Notes: generated by a model from the letters alone, not told the origin. Numbered from the stretch's first letter, positions 8,687 to 18,241 are shown. The stretch is 64,000 nt of DNA from Schleiferiaceae bacterium (GCA_018402665.1 JAGYIN010000001.1:124001-188000), one strand, 5' to 3'. Numbers and translations are program-made.

Positions 8687-9700
8687 CTAAAAAAATTCTG
8701 CGCGTATGCGCGGGTCCAATACAGCGTACAGTACATCTACTAACGCGGTCAATACCACGAAAAGTGCAGCAATGACTAGTACACAGCCCATTGTGATGGG
8801 CAAATCTCGGGTATTTAATGCCTCCACCAATAATTTACCCATGCCATTCCAACCAAAAATAATTTCCACGAATACGGCGCCAGCTAATAGCGAGGCGAAC
8901 CATCCGCTAATGGTCGTTATAATGGGGTTTGATGCAACTGGTAAGAGGTGTTTAAAAAAGACCGTTCTCTCCCGTAATCCTTTCGCCCGAGCTGTTCTAA
9001 TAAAGTCCATTGAGCCCACTTGCAACAGGCTATTTCGGGTCAATTGCAAGATGACTCCCACCGGTCGAACACCCAAGGTAAAGGCCGGTAAAATGAGGTT
9101 TTTCAGATTGAGGTACCGTTCACCACTGTAATCATCGACACTATACAATGAACCTGTTAAATTCAATCCAGTCCAGGGACCTAGCAAATATGCAAAGATC
9201 CAAGCGAAGAGTACCGCAGTAAAAAAAGACGGAAGGCTCATTCCCAATGAACTAAAAGTGAGTAGTGCTTTATCCCAAAACGTATCCGGGCGGTAAGACA
9301 CCCAAGCACCAAGCGCGCCACCTACGAGCAAAGCAAAACCTATAGCTGCTGTTGCAAGCAAGGCTGTGTTAGGAAAAGTCTGCCCAATCAAGGTACTGAC
9401 TTGTTGTCCTTGGCGCTGGAAACTTTCACCTAAATCTGGTGCTTTGAAAATGCCGTGCTCATCGTTTGGCCAACCAAGAGGACTGATGCGCCTAAGGTAA
9501 TTTACGTATTGTACGGTGATAGGTTTATCCAACCCGTATTTCGCGCGAACCGCAGCCAATGCTGCCGGGTCTTCGCGTTTTCCCAACATCATCTGCGCAC
9601 TATCACCAGGCACGATGGTAAACAGAAAGAATACCAAAGTGGCCACACCCCATAAGGTTAAAATCGCTTGTCCCAGTTTTTGTAGTGCGAATCGGATCAA
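8687..9700 (-). CDS. ABC transporter permease, DppB/OppB type
   Basis: FTIVPGDSAQMMLGKR; EAA-like loop RTARAKGLRERTVFFKHLLPVASNPIIT; multiple TM segments. Confidence 0.88.
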   Translation of the reverse strand: MIRFALQKLGQAILTLWGVATLVFFLFTIVPGDSAQMMLGKREDPAALAAVRAKYGLDKPITVQYVNYLRRISPLGWPNDEHGIFKAPDLGESFQRQGQQVSTLIGQTFPNTALLATAAIGFALLVGGALGAWVSYRPDTFWDKALLTFSSLGMSLPSFFTAVLFAWIFAYLLGPWTGLNLTGSLYSVDDYSGERYLNLKNLILPAFTLGVRPVGVILQLTRNSLLQVGSMDFIRTARAKGLRERTVFFKHLLPVASNPIITTISGWFASLLAGAVFVEIIFGWNGMGKLLVEALNTRDLPITMGCVLVIAALFVVLTALVDVLYAVLDPRIRAEFF

Positions 9701-10809
9701 TGTGGGCTGTCGTTGAAGTGGTACTTTTTATCTACCACGCCGTTTTTAAGTACTACCCAACCTGGATTGGAGCGAACCATGGTTTTCAATGTGGTCTCAT
9801 CCGTAAACGCAAAAGCGGTGGTATCCGTAAACCCGAAAGGCATGAAATCTTCTGGCATTGAGGCCGAAAGTACCACATAAGGAATCCCATTTGCCTTTAA
9901 ATGTGCTGCAGTTTTTAGGACGGGAACCCAACCTTGCGCCTTCGTTTTCCGAACGTTGTAGGCCACCAACAACCAGACCTCATCCAACTGTAGAATGCTA
10001 TCTGTCATTTCACCATAATCATTCATGATGCTGAAGTCGTGAACCGGGGGTTCGTAGCCTTCCTTAACCTGTATCGTTTTAGACAGCTCACTGCGCATGC
10101 TCCAGTCTTTCTTCTCCCACCATTTCTCGTTAACGTACTGGGTAGAACTGATTTCCTGAAGCGTACCTTCCGCGTTTTCCATCGTGTAGATGACTTCATA
10201 CTGTGGCGGCTCTAAGCCCAATTCCTCAGCACTTTTCATCCCTTCTACAATACTATTGCCTTCAGCATAGGCCCTAAAATCTACCACTGGCAGATGGTGT
10301 AAAACGTGGTAGGTCAATCCCAAACAAAAGAGAGGAATAGCGACCAATTTTATTCCAATCAACCACTTCGGCCATCGATCAAAGAGCTGGTCTCTACCCC
10401 ACCACAAAACCAGAATTAATGCAGAAAGAATGACGTCTTTATAGAAGCTTTCCCAGGGTGTAAGTGGTATGGCATCGCCGAAACACCCGCAATCTGTCAC
10501 CTGGTTGAAATACGCCGACCAAAAGGTGAGAAACGTAAAGAATCCAATCATTGCCGAGAGCAAGATTAGCGTCCAGCGTTTGTACAACCCCAAGATTAGT
10601 GCAGCACCTAAGAGTACTTCAGCAATGACGAGCAGAATAGCAATGGTCAGTGCAAAAGGCTCAAAAACGGGCAAATTCAACACCTCCTCTGAGAAATATT
10701 CCTCCAGCTTAAAGCTGAACCCTACCGGGTCATTCATTTTAACCAAACCGGAGAAAATAAATAATGCCCCTACGGCGAATTGGGAGAAAATAGCGAGAAC
10801 CTTTTTCAT
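9697..10809 (-). CDS. DoxX/MauE-like membrane protein, BT_3928 family
   Basis: N-terminal FSGLVKMNDPVGFSFKLEEYF and DCGCFGDAIPLTPWESFYKD, typical of the Bacteroidetes DoxX/MauE-like family. Confidence 0.8.
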   Translation of the reverse strand: MKKVLAIFSQFAVGALFIFSGLVKMNDPVGFSFKLEEYFSEEVLNLPVFEPFALTIAILLVIAEVLLGAALILGLYKRWTLILLSAMIGFFTFLTFWSAYFNQVTDCGCFGDAIPLTPWESFYKDVILSALILVLWWGRDQLFDRWPKWLIGIKLVAIPLFCLGLTYHVLHHLPVVDFRAYAEGNSIVEGMKSAEELGLEPPQYEVIYTMENAEGTLQEISSTQYVNEKWWEKKDWSMRSELSKTIQVKEGYEPPVHDFSIMNDYGEMTDSILQLDEVWLLVAYNVRKTKAQGWVPVLKTAAHLKANGIPYVVLSASMPEDFMPFGFTDTTAFAFTDETTLKTMVRSNPGWVVLKNGVVDKKYHFNDSPH

Positions 10810-10814
10810 TGTAT

Positions 10815-11366
10815 TTACGCTTTTAATGCTTGCGTCTCCATGAATTTAATCAGAGCAAAGACACTATAATTTATCATATCGAGGTAATTCGCCTCTAGCC
10901 CCTCGCTCACGAGGGTCTTTCCCTGGTTGTCCTCAATCTGTTTTACACGAAGGAGTTTCTGCAAGATGAGGTCCGTGAAGCTGGAAATGCGCATGTCGCG
11001 CCATGCCTCGCCATAATCGTGATTTTTACGAAGCATAAGTGCTTTGGCCTCCTCCGCTTTCTCTAAATACGCTGCACTGGCCTGTTTCCAATCCAAATCC
11101 GGCTGTTCGACCACACCACGCTCGAGCTGAATAAGCGCCATAATGCTGTAGTTCAGTATACCAATGAATTCGCCCTCCAAAGGGTCATCGACCAATTGGG
11201 CTCCTTTGTCCTCAATGCTGCGCAGGCGCTGGGCTTTAATAAATATCTGGTCGGTCAACGACGGTAAACGCAAAATGCGCCACGCAGTGCCGTAATCTTT
11301 TCCTTTCTTCTCGAAGAGGCCGTGGCATTTACTTAGTACGGCATCGAATTGGTCAGCTGTATTCAT
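10815..11366 (-). CDS. DUF1599 domain-containing protein (two internal repeats)
   Basis: Two copies of KGKDYGTAWRILRLPSLTDQI.../KNHDYGEAWRDMRISSFTDLI... Confidence 0.82.
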   Translation of the reverse strand: MNTADQFDAVLSKCHGLFEKKGKDYGTAWRILRLPSLTDQIFIKAQRLRSIEDKGAQLVDDPLEGEFIGILNYSIMALIQLERGVVEQPDLDWKQASAAYLEKAEEAKALMLRKNHDYGEAWRDMRISSFTDLILQKLLRVKQIEDNQGKTLVSEGLEANYLDMINYSVFALIKFMETQALKA

Positions 11367-11378
11367 TTGTTAGCTTTG
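11349..11378 (+). promoter_or_regulatory. Candidate Bacteroidetes-type promoter for folP
   Basis: TTG (11349-11351), N19, TAGCTTTG (11371-11378); matches TTG-N(~19-21)-TAnnTTTG; folP ATG about 28 nt downstream. Confidence 0.6.
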
Positions 11379-11405
11379 CTATATCTAACGAAGATACAAA
11401 GAACA

Positions 11406-12284
11406 ATGCCTGAGTTTCTGCTGCAATGTCAAGGGACAATTCACACCTTATCCACACCGTGGATCATGGGGATATTGAATAGTACGCCCGATTCCTTTTT
11501 CGCGGGAAGCCGCTTAAATGCTCCCGAAGAGGCCGCTGAGCGGGCAAGAACGATGCTCAATTACGGTGCACGCATCATCGATATTGGTGGATATTCTTCA
11601 CGTCCAGGTGCCGATCCAGTGACTCCCGAGCAGGAATGGAACCGATTAAAAGACATCATTCCTGCCGTTTCTGAAGTGCTTAAAGACTTTCCGGACTGCT
11701 TTATTTCTATAGATACCTTCCGTGCAGAAATTGCAGATAAGGCGTTGAATTCTGGTGCGCACTGGATGAATGACATCAGTGGAGGTAATCTCGACCCTGA
11801 GATCTATCATGTGGCTGCTGCCCACCGTTGCCCTTACATTATCATGCACATGCAGGGCAACCCAAGCACTATGCAACTCAATCCTACCTATAACCACGTC
11901 ACTCAAGACATCATTGGCTTTTTCAGTGAAAAACTGCCCGTACTCCACGATATGGGCATACACGACACCATTGTCGACGTAGGATTTGGCTTTGGAAAAA
12001 CGCTCGAACAGAATTACCAACTGCTCAGAGAACTCAATACATTTCAACTTTTAGGCCGTCCTATTCTGACTGGGGTAAGTCGAAAAAGCATGATTTATAA
12101 AACTCTTGAAGTCAGTGCTGAAGAAAGCCTCAATGGCACTACTGCCCTACATATGGCCGCTTTATTAGGTGGTACACAAATTCTAAGAGTACACGATGTA
12201 GCAGAAGCAGCGGAAACCATTAACTTGTTCAACCGCCTCATGCCCGATGGCGTGCAGCATTTATTAGAACCATGGGAACGTTAA
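11406..12284 (+). CDS. folP: Dihydropteroate synthase
   Basis: MGILNSTPDSFFAGSR, IIDIGGYSSRPGA, SIDTFRAEIADKAL, DVGFGFGKTLEQNYQLLREL; start set at MPEFLLQ. Confidence 0.95.
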   Translation: MPEFLLQCQGTIHTLSTPWIMGILNSTPDSFFAGSRLNAPEEAAERARTMLNYGARIIDIGGYSSRPGADPVTPEQEWNRLKDIIPAVSEVLKDFPDCFISIDTFRAEIADKALNSGAHWMNDISGGNLDPEIYHVAAAHRCPYIIMHMQGNPSTMQLNPTYNHVTQDIIGFFSEKLPVLHDMGIHDTIVDVGFGFGKTLEQNYQLLRELNTFQLLGRPILTGVSRKSMIYKTLEVSAEESLNGTTALHMAALLGGTQILRVHDVAEAAETINLFNRLMPDGVQHLLEPWER

Positions 12285-13042
12285 ACTTCGGCATCCTCGA
12301 TGCATTAGACATCATTATTGCAGCCTTCTTGCTGTATCAAGTGTACCGGCTATTGAAAGGTACTGCGGCCATCCGCATACTTATCGGTATGGTTGCGATT
12401 TACCTCCTCTATAACCTCGTACAACTCCTTCAAATGAATCTTTTGAGTGAGATATTGGGTTCATTTATGGGTGCTGGATTGATTATTTTGATCATCGTAT
12501 TCCAACAGGAAATTCGAAAATTCTTACTCGTTGTAGGGTCGGCAACCTTTAGTCGTCGAAGAGGATTGAAAAGTATGTTCACCCTAGGTAATACAGAAAC
12601 CACAACCCTTGCTGCAGAAGCAGTGGTCAGCGCACTGAAAAATTTAGCCAGTACAAAAACAGGCGTGCTTCTGGTTATAGAACGAAAGGATCCGCTCGGT
12701 GCCTTTGCCGGAACCGGACACACCCTTGGCGCCACAGTGAGTCGTATCATGCTAGAAACCATTTTCTTCAAAAATGCGCCCTTGCATGACGGTGCGACCA
12801 TCATCACAGGAAATACCGTCTCAGCAGCAGGGGCCATTCTCCCGCTGAGTGAAAGTAGTGACCTTCCCTCACAATTTGGCTTGCGTCACCGCGCTGCCGC
12901 AGGGATTTCAGAGCGTACGGATGCAATGGCGATCACCGTCAGTGAAGAGACTGGAAATATGCACCTTTTCTATGATGGAATATTTGAAAAGCTTACTGCA
13001 AATACGCTTGAGAAAAAAATTCAAGAAGTCCTTGGTGGCTAA
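12272..13042 (+). CDS. cdaA: Diadenylate cyclase (c-di-AMP synthase), CdaA type
   Basis: Three N-terminal TMs, then the DAC domain with LHDGATII and LGLRHRAAAGISERTDA-like motif (FGLRHRAAAGISERTDAMAITVSEETG). Overlaps the folP 3' end by 13 bp. Confidence 0.93.
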   Translation: MGTLNFGILDALDIIIAAFLLYQVYRLLKGTAAIRILIGMVAIYLLYNLVQLLQMNLLSEILGSFMGAGLIILIIVFQQEIRKFLLVVGSATFSRRRGLKSMFTLGNTETTTLAAEAVVSALKNLASTKTGVLLVIERKDPLGAFAGTGHTLGATVSRIMLETIFFKNAPLHDGATIITGNTVSAAGAILPLSESSDLPSQFGLRHRAAAGISERTDAMAITVSEETGNMHLFYDGIFEKLTANTLEKKIQEVLGG

Positions 13043-14084
13043 TTCCGTCGGCCACTTTTAACACGAAAGCTACCCACCATTCAAAACTGCTGTTCCAAAC
13101 TTCTAAAGCAACAGAAGGAATGACTGGCGCGAATAGCACTACGAATAAAGCGGACCAGATATACACCACAAAAAGAGGAACAATCAAAAGGTTACCTATT
13201 AAAAAATAGGAACTGGCACCACCGAAATGGTGCATGACTAAGGGCAATGTAGCTGTCCAAGCTGAAAGTGAAACTTGCACAGGAACTAAAAAACCAAGCT
13301 TTGTACCCTTTAATGATTCTCGCTGCCAGGATTGCAGAAATTCCACAGCAGGAAGCCCGCTGAGCCCTATCAGAATGCCGCATACTGCACTAAAACTTAG
13401 CTGATACCCCACGCGCTGAACGACCGCTGGATCATACCACCACATCAACCACGCCATAAGCAACGGCCAATGTAAGGGCGTTACCCTCCAGTTCATCTGA
13501 ACAGCACATGCCGCGAAACAGAAAGTCCCTACGGCTCGAACCACAGAAGGCCCCGAACCCACTACTACAGCATAAACGCATAAAAAGGCACCCATAAAAA
13601 GCACATACATCACACGCCACTTTCGCAGACGAAAAAGCCATTTTAGGGGTCTTCCTAAAACCACCCAAAAACCCACATGAAAGCCACTCACAGCGAGCAT
13701 ATGCGAAATACCAAGGACCCTGAAACCCGCTTGAAAGGCCGGTGTCAATTCAGTGCGGTCCCCCAATAACACTCCGTACAAAAAGCCGTGAAGCGCACCT
13801 GTGGCAGCCAGGTCGATACGGTTTTGCAGAATCAGGCGAAGTCGCGCAGCCCACGGCTCGAAAAAAACAGCAATTTCAGGGCTAGGATACCAATACCGCC
13901 ATTCGAGAAAAACATGTACACCTGCAAGTACGGTTATGATCCATAGCAGTGCGCCAACATCGGTCCAAACGTTACGCCATGTACCGAAACCGAAAGCCAC
14001 TGCACAGACCAGCACCAAATCCAAGCGGTACATGGTGGTTAAACTTGAGGCGATGCATAAAACTGCTGTAGAACGAAAAACCAT
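12993..14084 (-). CDS. comEC: ComEC/Rec2 family competence protein (short; competence domain only)
   Basis: GVLLGDRTELTPAFQAGFRVLGISHMLAVSGFHVGF, GSGPSVVRAV, SFSAVCGILIGLSG; no C-terminal metallo-beta-lactamase domain. Confidence 0.85.
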   Translation of the reverse strand: MVFRSTAVLCIASSLTTMYRLDLVLVCAVAFGFGTWRNVWTDVGALLWIITVLAGVHVFLEWRYWYPSPEIAVFFEPWAARLRLILQNRIDLAATGALHGFLYGVLLGDRTELTPAFQAGFRVLGISHMLAVSGFHVGFWVVLGRPLKWLFRLRKWRVMYVLFMGAFLCVYAVVVGSGPSVVRAVGTFCFAACAVQMNWRVTPLHWPLLMAWLMWWYDPAVVQRVGYQLSFSAVCGILIGLSGLPAVEFLQSWQRESLKGTKLGFLVPVQVSLSAWTATLPLVMHHFGGASSYFLIGNLLIVPLFVVYIWSALFVVLFAPVIPSVALEVWNSSFEWWVAFVLKVADGISHQGLLEFFSQAYLQ

Positions 14085-14133
14085 CCCTATAAATTGGGGA
14101 CTGGAAGTGCAGTTTTCCTAAAAATGTTGGCAA

Positions 14134-15270
14134 CTAAAGGTTTTGAACGGATTCAAAAGCAAGGTCTTTGAAGTAGAAATCTAAAATCTCTTTCCAATCA
14201 AAGCCCGCTTTTCCCATAAGCATGGCGCCTTGCTGCGCCATTCCGACGCCGTGGCCAAAGCCATAGCCATGGACCACCACGCCTTCAGTGGTAGCTTGCG
14301 GAAGCACATAGGCACTGCGCCATTTAAAATCCCTACGCACCGTCTCCATTTTAAACGATTGAGTTCCTAGGGTCCAATGCGTGCTGCGTGTATCTGGGAG
14401 TTGATTGAAAAATGCGGTCCAATCGGTCACCGACCAATCTATGTAGCGCGACCAATACTTCTGCCATTCCTCCCAAGAATAAGTCTTCTCCCACTCTGCC
14501 TTAGATCCTTTTTTTGAGAACGGATCTAGAACGACCCGGCAATACGGCAATGCTTTCGACCACACTTCTTGAGGCAAGGCAGTATAGCCGCCAGAATTGC
14601 TGTGGTAAAAACCAATGATTGGCACTCCATTGTGTAAGGCAATCGTATCCCCTAAAGCAGTACAAGCGCTCGCGATAAGAGCAGCATTTTTACTTTGCGG
14701 AACCCCTTTAAAAGCTTGAGAACTTTGATCGTCTTTGACGTGATAACCGTCGGTAATGTGTTTTTTAAGATTCGTGATGAGCCAGGTTCTAGCAAGAACA
14801 GCTTGCGCTTTGTAATAGGCCTCTGCAGTAGAGGATGATCCGCCTTCTGCCTCTACTACTCCAGCAATGTAGGGCGCTATGGGCGTGCGAACGATACCTT
14901 CAAGGTAAATGAGGTTAGGACGCAGCGTAAAGTCGCCTAAATACGGGCGTTCTGCGGTCCAATTCTTCCCACGCAGCACGCGAACTACGAACGTATCTTT
15001 CGTGGAAATACGTATCGAATCACAACCGGCTCTGTTCAATCGTAAATCTCCGCGAAACGTATACAATGGATGGACGTCATCAGGTCCATAATCCATCGTA
15101 AAAACAGAATCCGGAGTGAAAGCAGTGAGGGTATAGGATCCTGATTTGACTTTAATTTGAAGACGGCTGTACTCCTGATCTGCGAAAATCAAAACGCGCG
15201 GTGTCGTCTGTGCCCCCAGCTGGAGGGCGCAACAGATAAGCATGATAGGTACCAAGTGACCTCTTTTCAT
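14134..15270 (-). CDS. SpoIID/LytB domain-containing protein (exported)
   Basis: YIAGVVEAEGGSSSTAEAYYKAQAVLARTWLI, YHSNSGGYTA, GYGFGHGVGMAQQGAMLMGKAG. Confidence 0.9.
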   Translation of the reverse strand: MKRGHLVPIMLICCALQLGAQTTPRVLIFADQEYSRLQIKVKSGSYTLTAFTPDSVFTMDYGPDDVHPLYTFRGDLRLNRAGCDSIRISTKDTFVVRVLRGKNWTAERPYLGDFTLRPNLIYLEGIVRTPIAPYIAGVVEAEGGSSSTAEAYYKAQAVLARTWLITNLKKHITDGYHVKDDQSSQAFKGVPQSKNAALIASACTALGDTIALHNGVPIIGFYHSNSGGYTALPQEVWSKALPYCRVVLDPFSKKGSKAEWEKTYSWEEWQKYWSRYIDWSVTDWTAFFNQLPDTRSTHWTLGTQSFKMETVRRDFKWRSAYVLPQATTEGVVVHGYGFGHGVGMAQQGAMLMGKAGFDWKEILDFYFKDLAFESVQNL

Positions 15271-16340
15271 GATTGCGAAGCGATCGTTAAAATAGGTTGG
15301 GCAGCGGAAGCTGCAGGATCCTTTTGCTCTAGAATTTGGCGCAGTTGAGCGTAGGCGTCCAATTGGGCCGAAGGGTCCAACAGCAATGCAACTAACCGCT
15401 GAACAAGCGCTTCAGCACGCGCATCCTCCTGCAATAATTCCGGCAAGGCAGCGGCATCCAGAATGAGATTAGGTAAGGAGAAATAGCTGATTTTCACAAA
15501 GCGTTTTGCAATGGCCAGTGAGATTGGGTTTGCACGGTAAACGACCAGTTGCGGCACACCCAATAAAGCAACCTCTAAAGTGGCCGTTCCACTGCATACC
15601 ATAGCGGCAGCACAGTGCTTTATGCCGTCCTTCAGTTCGCCAGTAAACACCTCGACATTTGCCGGTAGCGATCGATCAGGCCATACGGGAACCGAACTTT
15701 CTGAACGAATTAAAACAAAGGTTTGCTCCGGCATCGATTGCGCAACAGCAATAAATTCAGGTAGTAATCGTGCGATTTCTTGTGCGCGCGACCCGGGTAG
15801 TAATGCTATAGAACCTCCGGATGCGTAACCATTCATTCCTGCATACTTTTGTGCCAATGGATTTCCGACATAGGTATACGGAATAGCACGATCAGCATAC
15901 CACTGTTGTTCAAAGGGTAGGATACCTAGAATTGCATCGCAATGCTCCTTGAGAATTTGTGCTCGACCGGATTTCCACGCCCAAACCTTGGGTGGAATGT
16001 AGTAGACCACATGCAAACCTTGGGCTTTGGCCCATTTCGCCATGCGCAAATTAAATCCAGGATAATCTACGAGCACCACGGTTGTGGCGCCGGAAGAAAG
16101 GATGTGGCCCTTGACAGCTTGAAAATCGTTAAAAATGCTTCTGGCGCGAACTACTACTTCAATAAAACCCATGAAGGGCTTTTTAGTGACGTCTTTTAGG
16201 AGCGTAACCCCGGCTTTCTCTAAGAATTGGCCACCCCAACCCCATTGTTTAATCTCTGGATTATGCGTCGCTATATACTGTGCAACTGCCGCTGCTTGTA
16301 CATCGCCCGAAGGCTCTCCTGCGATCCAGAATAGTGACAT
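15267..16340 (-). CDS. lpxB: Lipid-A-disaccharide synthase
   Basis: MSLFWIAGEPSGDVQAA, VLVDYPGFNLRMAKWAK, YYIPPKVWAWKSGR, LLPGSRAQEIARLLPEF. Confidence 0.95.
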   Translation of the reverse strand: MSLFWIAGEPSGDVQAAAVAQYIATHNPEIKQWGWGGQFLEKAGVTLLKDVTKKPFMGFIEVVVRARSIFNDFQAVKGHILSSGATTVVLVDYPGFNLRMAKWAKAQGLHVVYYIPPKVWAWKSGRAQILKEHCDAILGILPFEQQWYADRAIPYTYVGNPLAQKYAGMNGYASGGSIALLPGSRAQEIARLLPEFIAVAQSMPEQTFVLIRSESSVPVWPDRSLPANVEVFTGELKDGIKHCAAAMVCSGTATLEVALLGVPQLVVYRANPISLAIAKRFVKISYFSLPNLILDAAALPELLQEDARAEALVQRLVALLLDPSAQLDAYAQLRQILEQKDPAASAAQPILTIASQS

Positions 16341-16630
16341 TAGAGGATGAATTGGAAATAAATAACAGCAATCACGCTTGGCACACAAGAGGTCAGAATT
16401 CCGCGAGCCACACGTTCGCGCTCAAAATTAAGCGCGGTAAAAAATAATATTGCATTGATAATGGTCCCGAAACTGATGGCCCGCATGGTGACCAGTCGCC
16501 ATGCGGGATTCGTGACATCACCTACATCTTGAAGCACAGGGAAGGCTTCAAGGGCAACCGCAATAGAGAATAATGGCGCTCCAAGCCCTACAAGCAGGCC
16601 GGCAATAAAATCGATTTTTCTATTTTTCAA
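16340..16630 (-). CDS. Small hypothetical membrane protein
   Basis: 96 aa with 3 predicted hydrophobic segments; start/stop overlaps with lpxB and surE in the same operon. Confidence 0.7.
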   Translation of the reverse strand: MKNRKIDFIAGLLVGLGAPLFSIAVALEAFPVLQDVGDVTNPAWRLVTMRAISFGTIINAILFFTALNFERERVARGILTSCVPSVIAVIYFQFIL

Positions 16631-17393
16631 AATTCCACTGGTTTAGTGTAGCTACCGCGTGATGGGCTGTAAGATCGACCGAAATAGGAACAATACTAAT
16701 GTACCCGTCTTCGAGGGCTGCGATATCCGTATCGTCTCCGTGATCGTAGTTTTCATACTTACCGGTAAGCCAATAGTACGGTCGACCGAAGGGATCAATG
16801 CGCGTATCGAACTCTTCTACCCAATTCCCTATGGCTTGACGACATACACGCATGCCTTTATAGGGCGCTTTCTCGTTTTCAGGAATATTTACATTCAAAC
16901 ATACACCGCTTGGTAGTCCATTATCTAACGTTGCCTGAATGACTTTACGTATGTAGGGTTTAGCAGCCTCAAAAGACGCCTCCCAGGAAAACTCACAAAG
17001 ACTAAAACCGATCGCCTGCACGCGCTCCAATGCGCCTTCTACCGCAGCACTCATGGTACCGGAATAAATAACATTGACACTGGCGTTCGATCCGTGATTA
17101 ATCCCACTTAAAATTAAATCCGGACGTCTTGGCAGCACCACGTTAATGGCCATTTTAACACAGTCGGCAGGAGTACCACTGACCTTAAACTCTTTCTGGG
17201 GTCCATCTGAAGGTACTTCTGTACAGCGAAGACTTTGATCCAACGTGATCGCATGTCCTTTTCCGCTTTGCGGACCGTCCGGGGCCACTACATATACTTC
17301 GCCAAATTCGTTGGCAATTCCTATTAAGGTTCGAATTCCAGGCGCAACGATACTATCGTCGTTCGTAACGAGGATTAGTGGCTTTTTTGTCAT
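16620..17393 (-). CDS. surE: 5'/3'-nucleotidase SurE
   Basis: ILVTNDDSIVAPGIRTL, VAPDGPQSGKGHAIT, SGTPADCVKMAINVVLPRRPDLILSGINHGSNA. Confidence 0.97.
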   Translation of the reverse strand: MTKKPLILVTNDDSIVAPGIRTLIGIANEFGEVYVVAPDGPQSGKGHAITLDQSLRCTEVPSDGPQKEFKVSGTPADCVKMAINVVLPRRPDLILSGINHGSNASVNVIYSGTMSAAVEGALERVQAIGFSLCEFSWEASFEAAKPYIRKVIQATLDNGLPSGVCLNVNIPENEKAPYKGMRVCRQAIGNWVEEFDTRIDPFGRPYYWLTGKYENYDHGDDTDIAALEDGYISIVPISVDLTAHHAVATLNQWNFEK

Positions 17394-17485
17394 ACTATTA
17401 AAGTGTCTCTGCCAAATTTACGCACTATAAGGAGCAAGGCATAGAATTTGAACGTTTAGATTGCAAACAACTTTATAACAGCACT

Positions 17486-18169
17486 ATGTTTTTATTAATA
17501 ATCATTTTCTTCATCGTGGTTGGCTTCGCCGTTCAATCCCGATTAAAATCAAAATTTAAGCAATACGCCAAAGAAGCGTTGAGCAATGGAATGAGTGGTG
17601 CTGAAATAGCGCAGAAAATGCTTGAAGACCACGGTATATATGACGTGAAGATTCAAAGTGTTCCTGGCAAATTAACCGACCATTACAATCCTTTGGACAA
17701 ATCGGTTAACCTTAGTCCAGAAGTTTACAGCGGACGTAGTGTCAGTGCAGCAGCTGTGGCAGCACATGAGGTTGGACATGCCGTACAACATGCCGTCGGT
17801 TATAAATGGCTCAATCTTCGCTCGCAATTAGTACCCGTAGCAAACCTGAGCGGACGAATCATGAATATCGTGATCATCTCCATGCTTTTTGGAATGAGCT
17901 TTTTACACCTTTTTGGGATGAATACCATCATCTATGTGCTCATTGCAGCACAAGCAACAATCACTTTCGTTACTGTGATCACCTTGCCTGTAGAATATGA
18001 TGCTTCAAACCGCGCATTAGCTTGGCTAACCACTTCGGGTACCATAACAACGGCAGAACACGATAAGGCTGGCGATGCACTTAAATGGGCAGCACGAACC
18101 TATTTAGTTGCCGCTTTGGCATCCATGACCCAGCTCGCTTACTACCTAAGTATGCTCGGGAGAGACTAA
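17486..18169 (+). CDS. Zinc metallopeptidase, YugP type (Zn_peptidase_2)
   Basis: HEVGHAVQHAVGY zinc motif; LTDHYNPLDKSVNLSPEVY; multi-TM. Confidence 0.92.
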   Translation: MFLLIIIFFIVVGFAVQSRLKSKFKQYAKEALSNGMSGAEIAQKMLEDHGIYDVKIQSVPGKLTDHYNPLDKSVNLSPEVYSGRSVSAAAVAAHEVGHAVQHAVGYKWLNLRSQLVPVANLSGRIMNIVIISMLFGMSFLHLFGMNTIIYVLIAAQATITFVTVITLPVEYDASNRALAWLTTSGTITTAEHDKAGDALKWAARTYLVAALASMTQLAYYLSMLGRD

Positions 18170-18191
18170 AAACGACCGCATTTTTTTGCAC

Positions 18192-18220
18192 AAAAACCCC
18201 GCGCCGTTGGCGCGGGTTTT
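18192..18220. terminator. Bidirectional intrinsic terminator
   Basis: AAAAACCCCGCGCCGTTGGCGCGGGTTTT between convergent genes. Confidence 0.8.
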
Positions 18221-18241
18221 AATGAAGTAAAGAGCTTAAGT

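Noticed and set aside
11646-12047. 133-aa ORF antisense to folP (also 12430-12837 antisense to cdaA and 47002-47451 antisense to the helicase)
   Set aside because: Shadow frames of well-supported genes; no recognisable domain or start context.
14134-15270. SpoIID homologue as a sign of sporulation
   Set aside because: SpoIID/LytB-domain proteins are widespread in non-sporulating Bacteroidota and act on peptidoglycan; no other sporulation genes are present.
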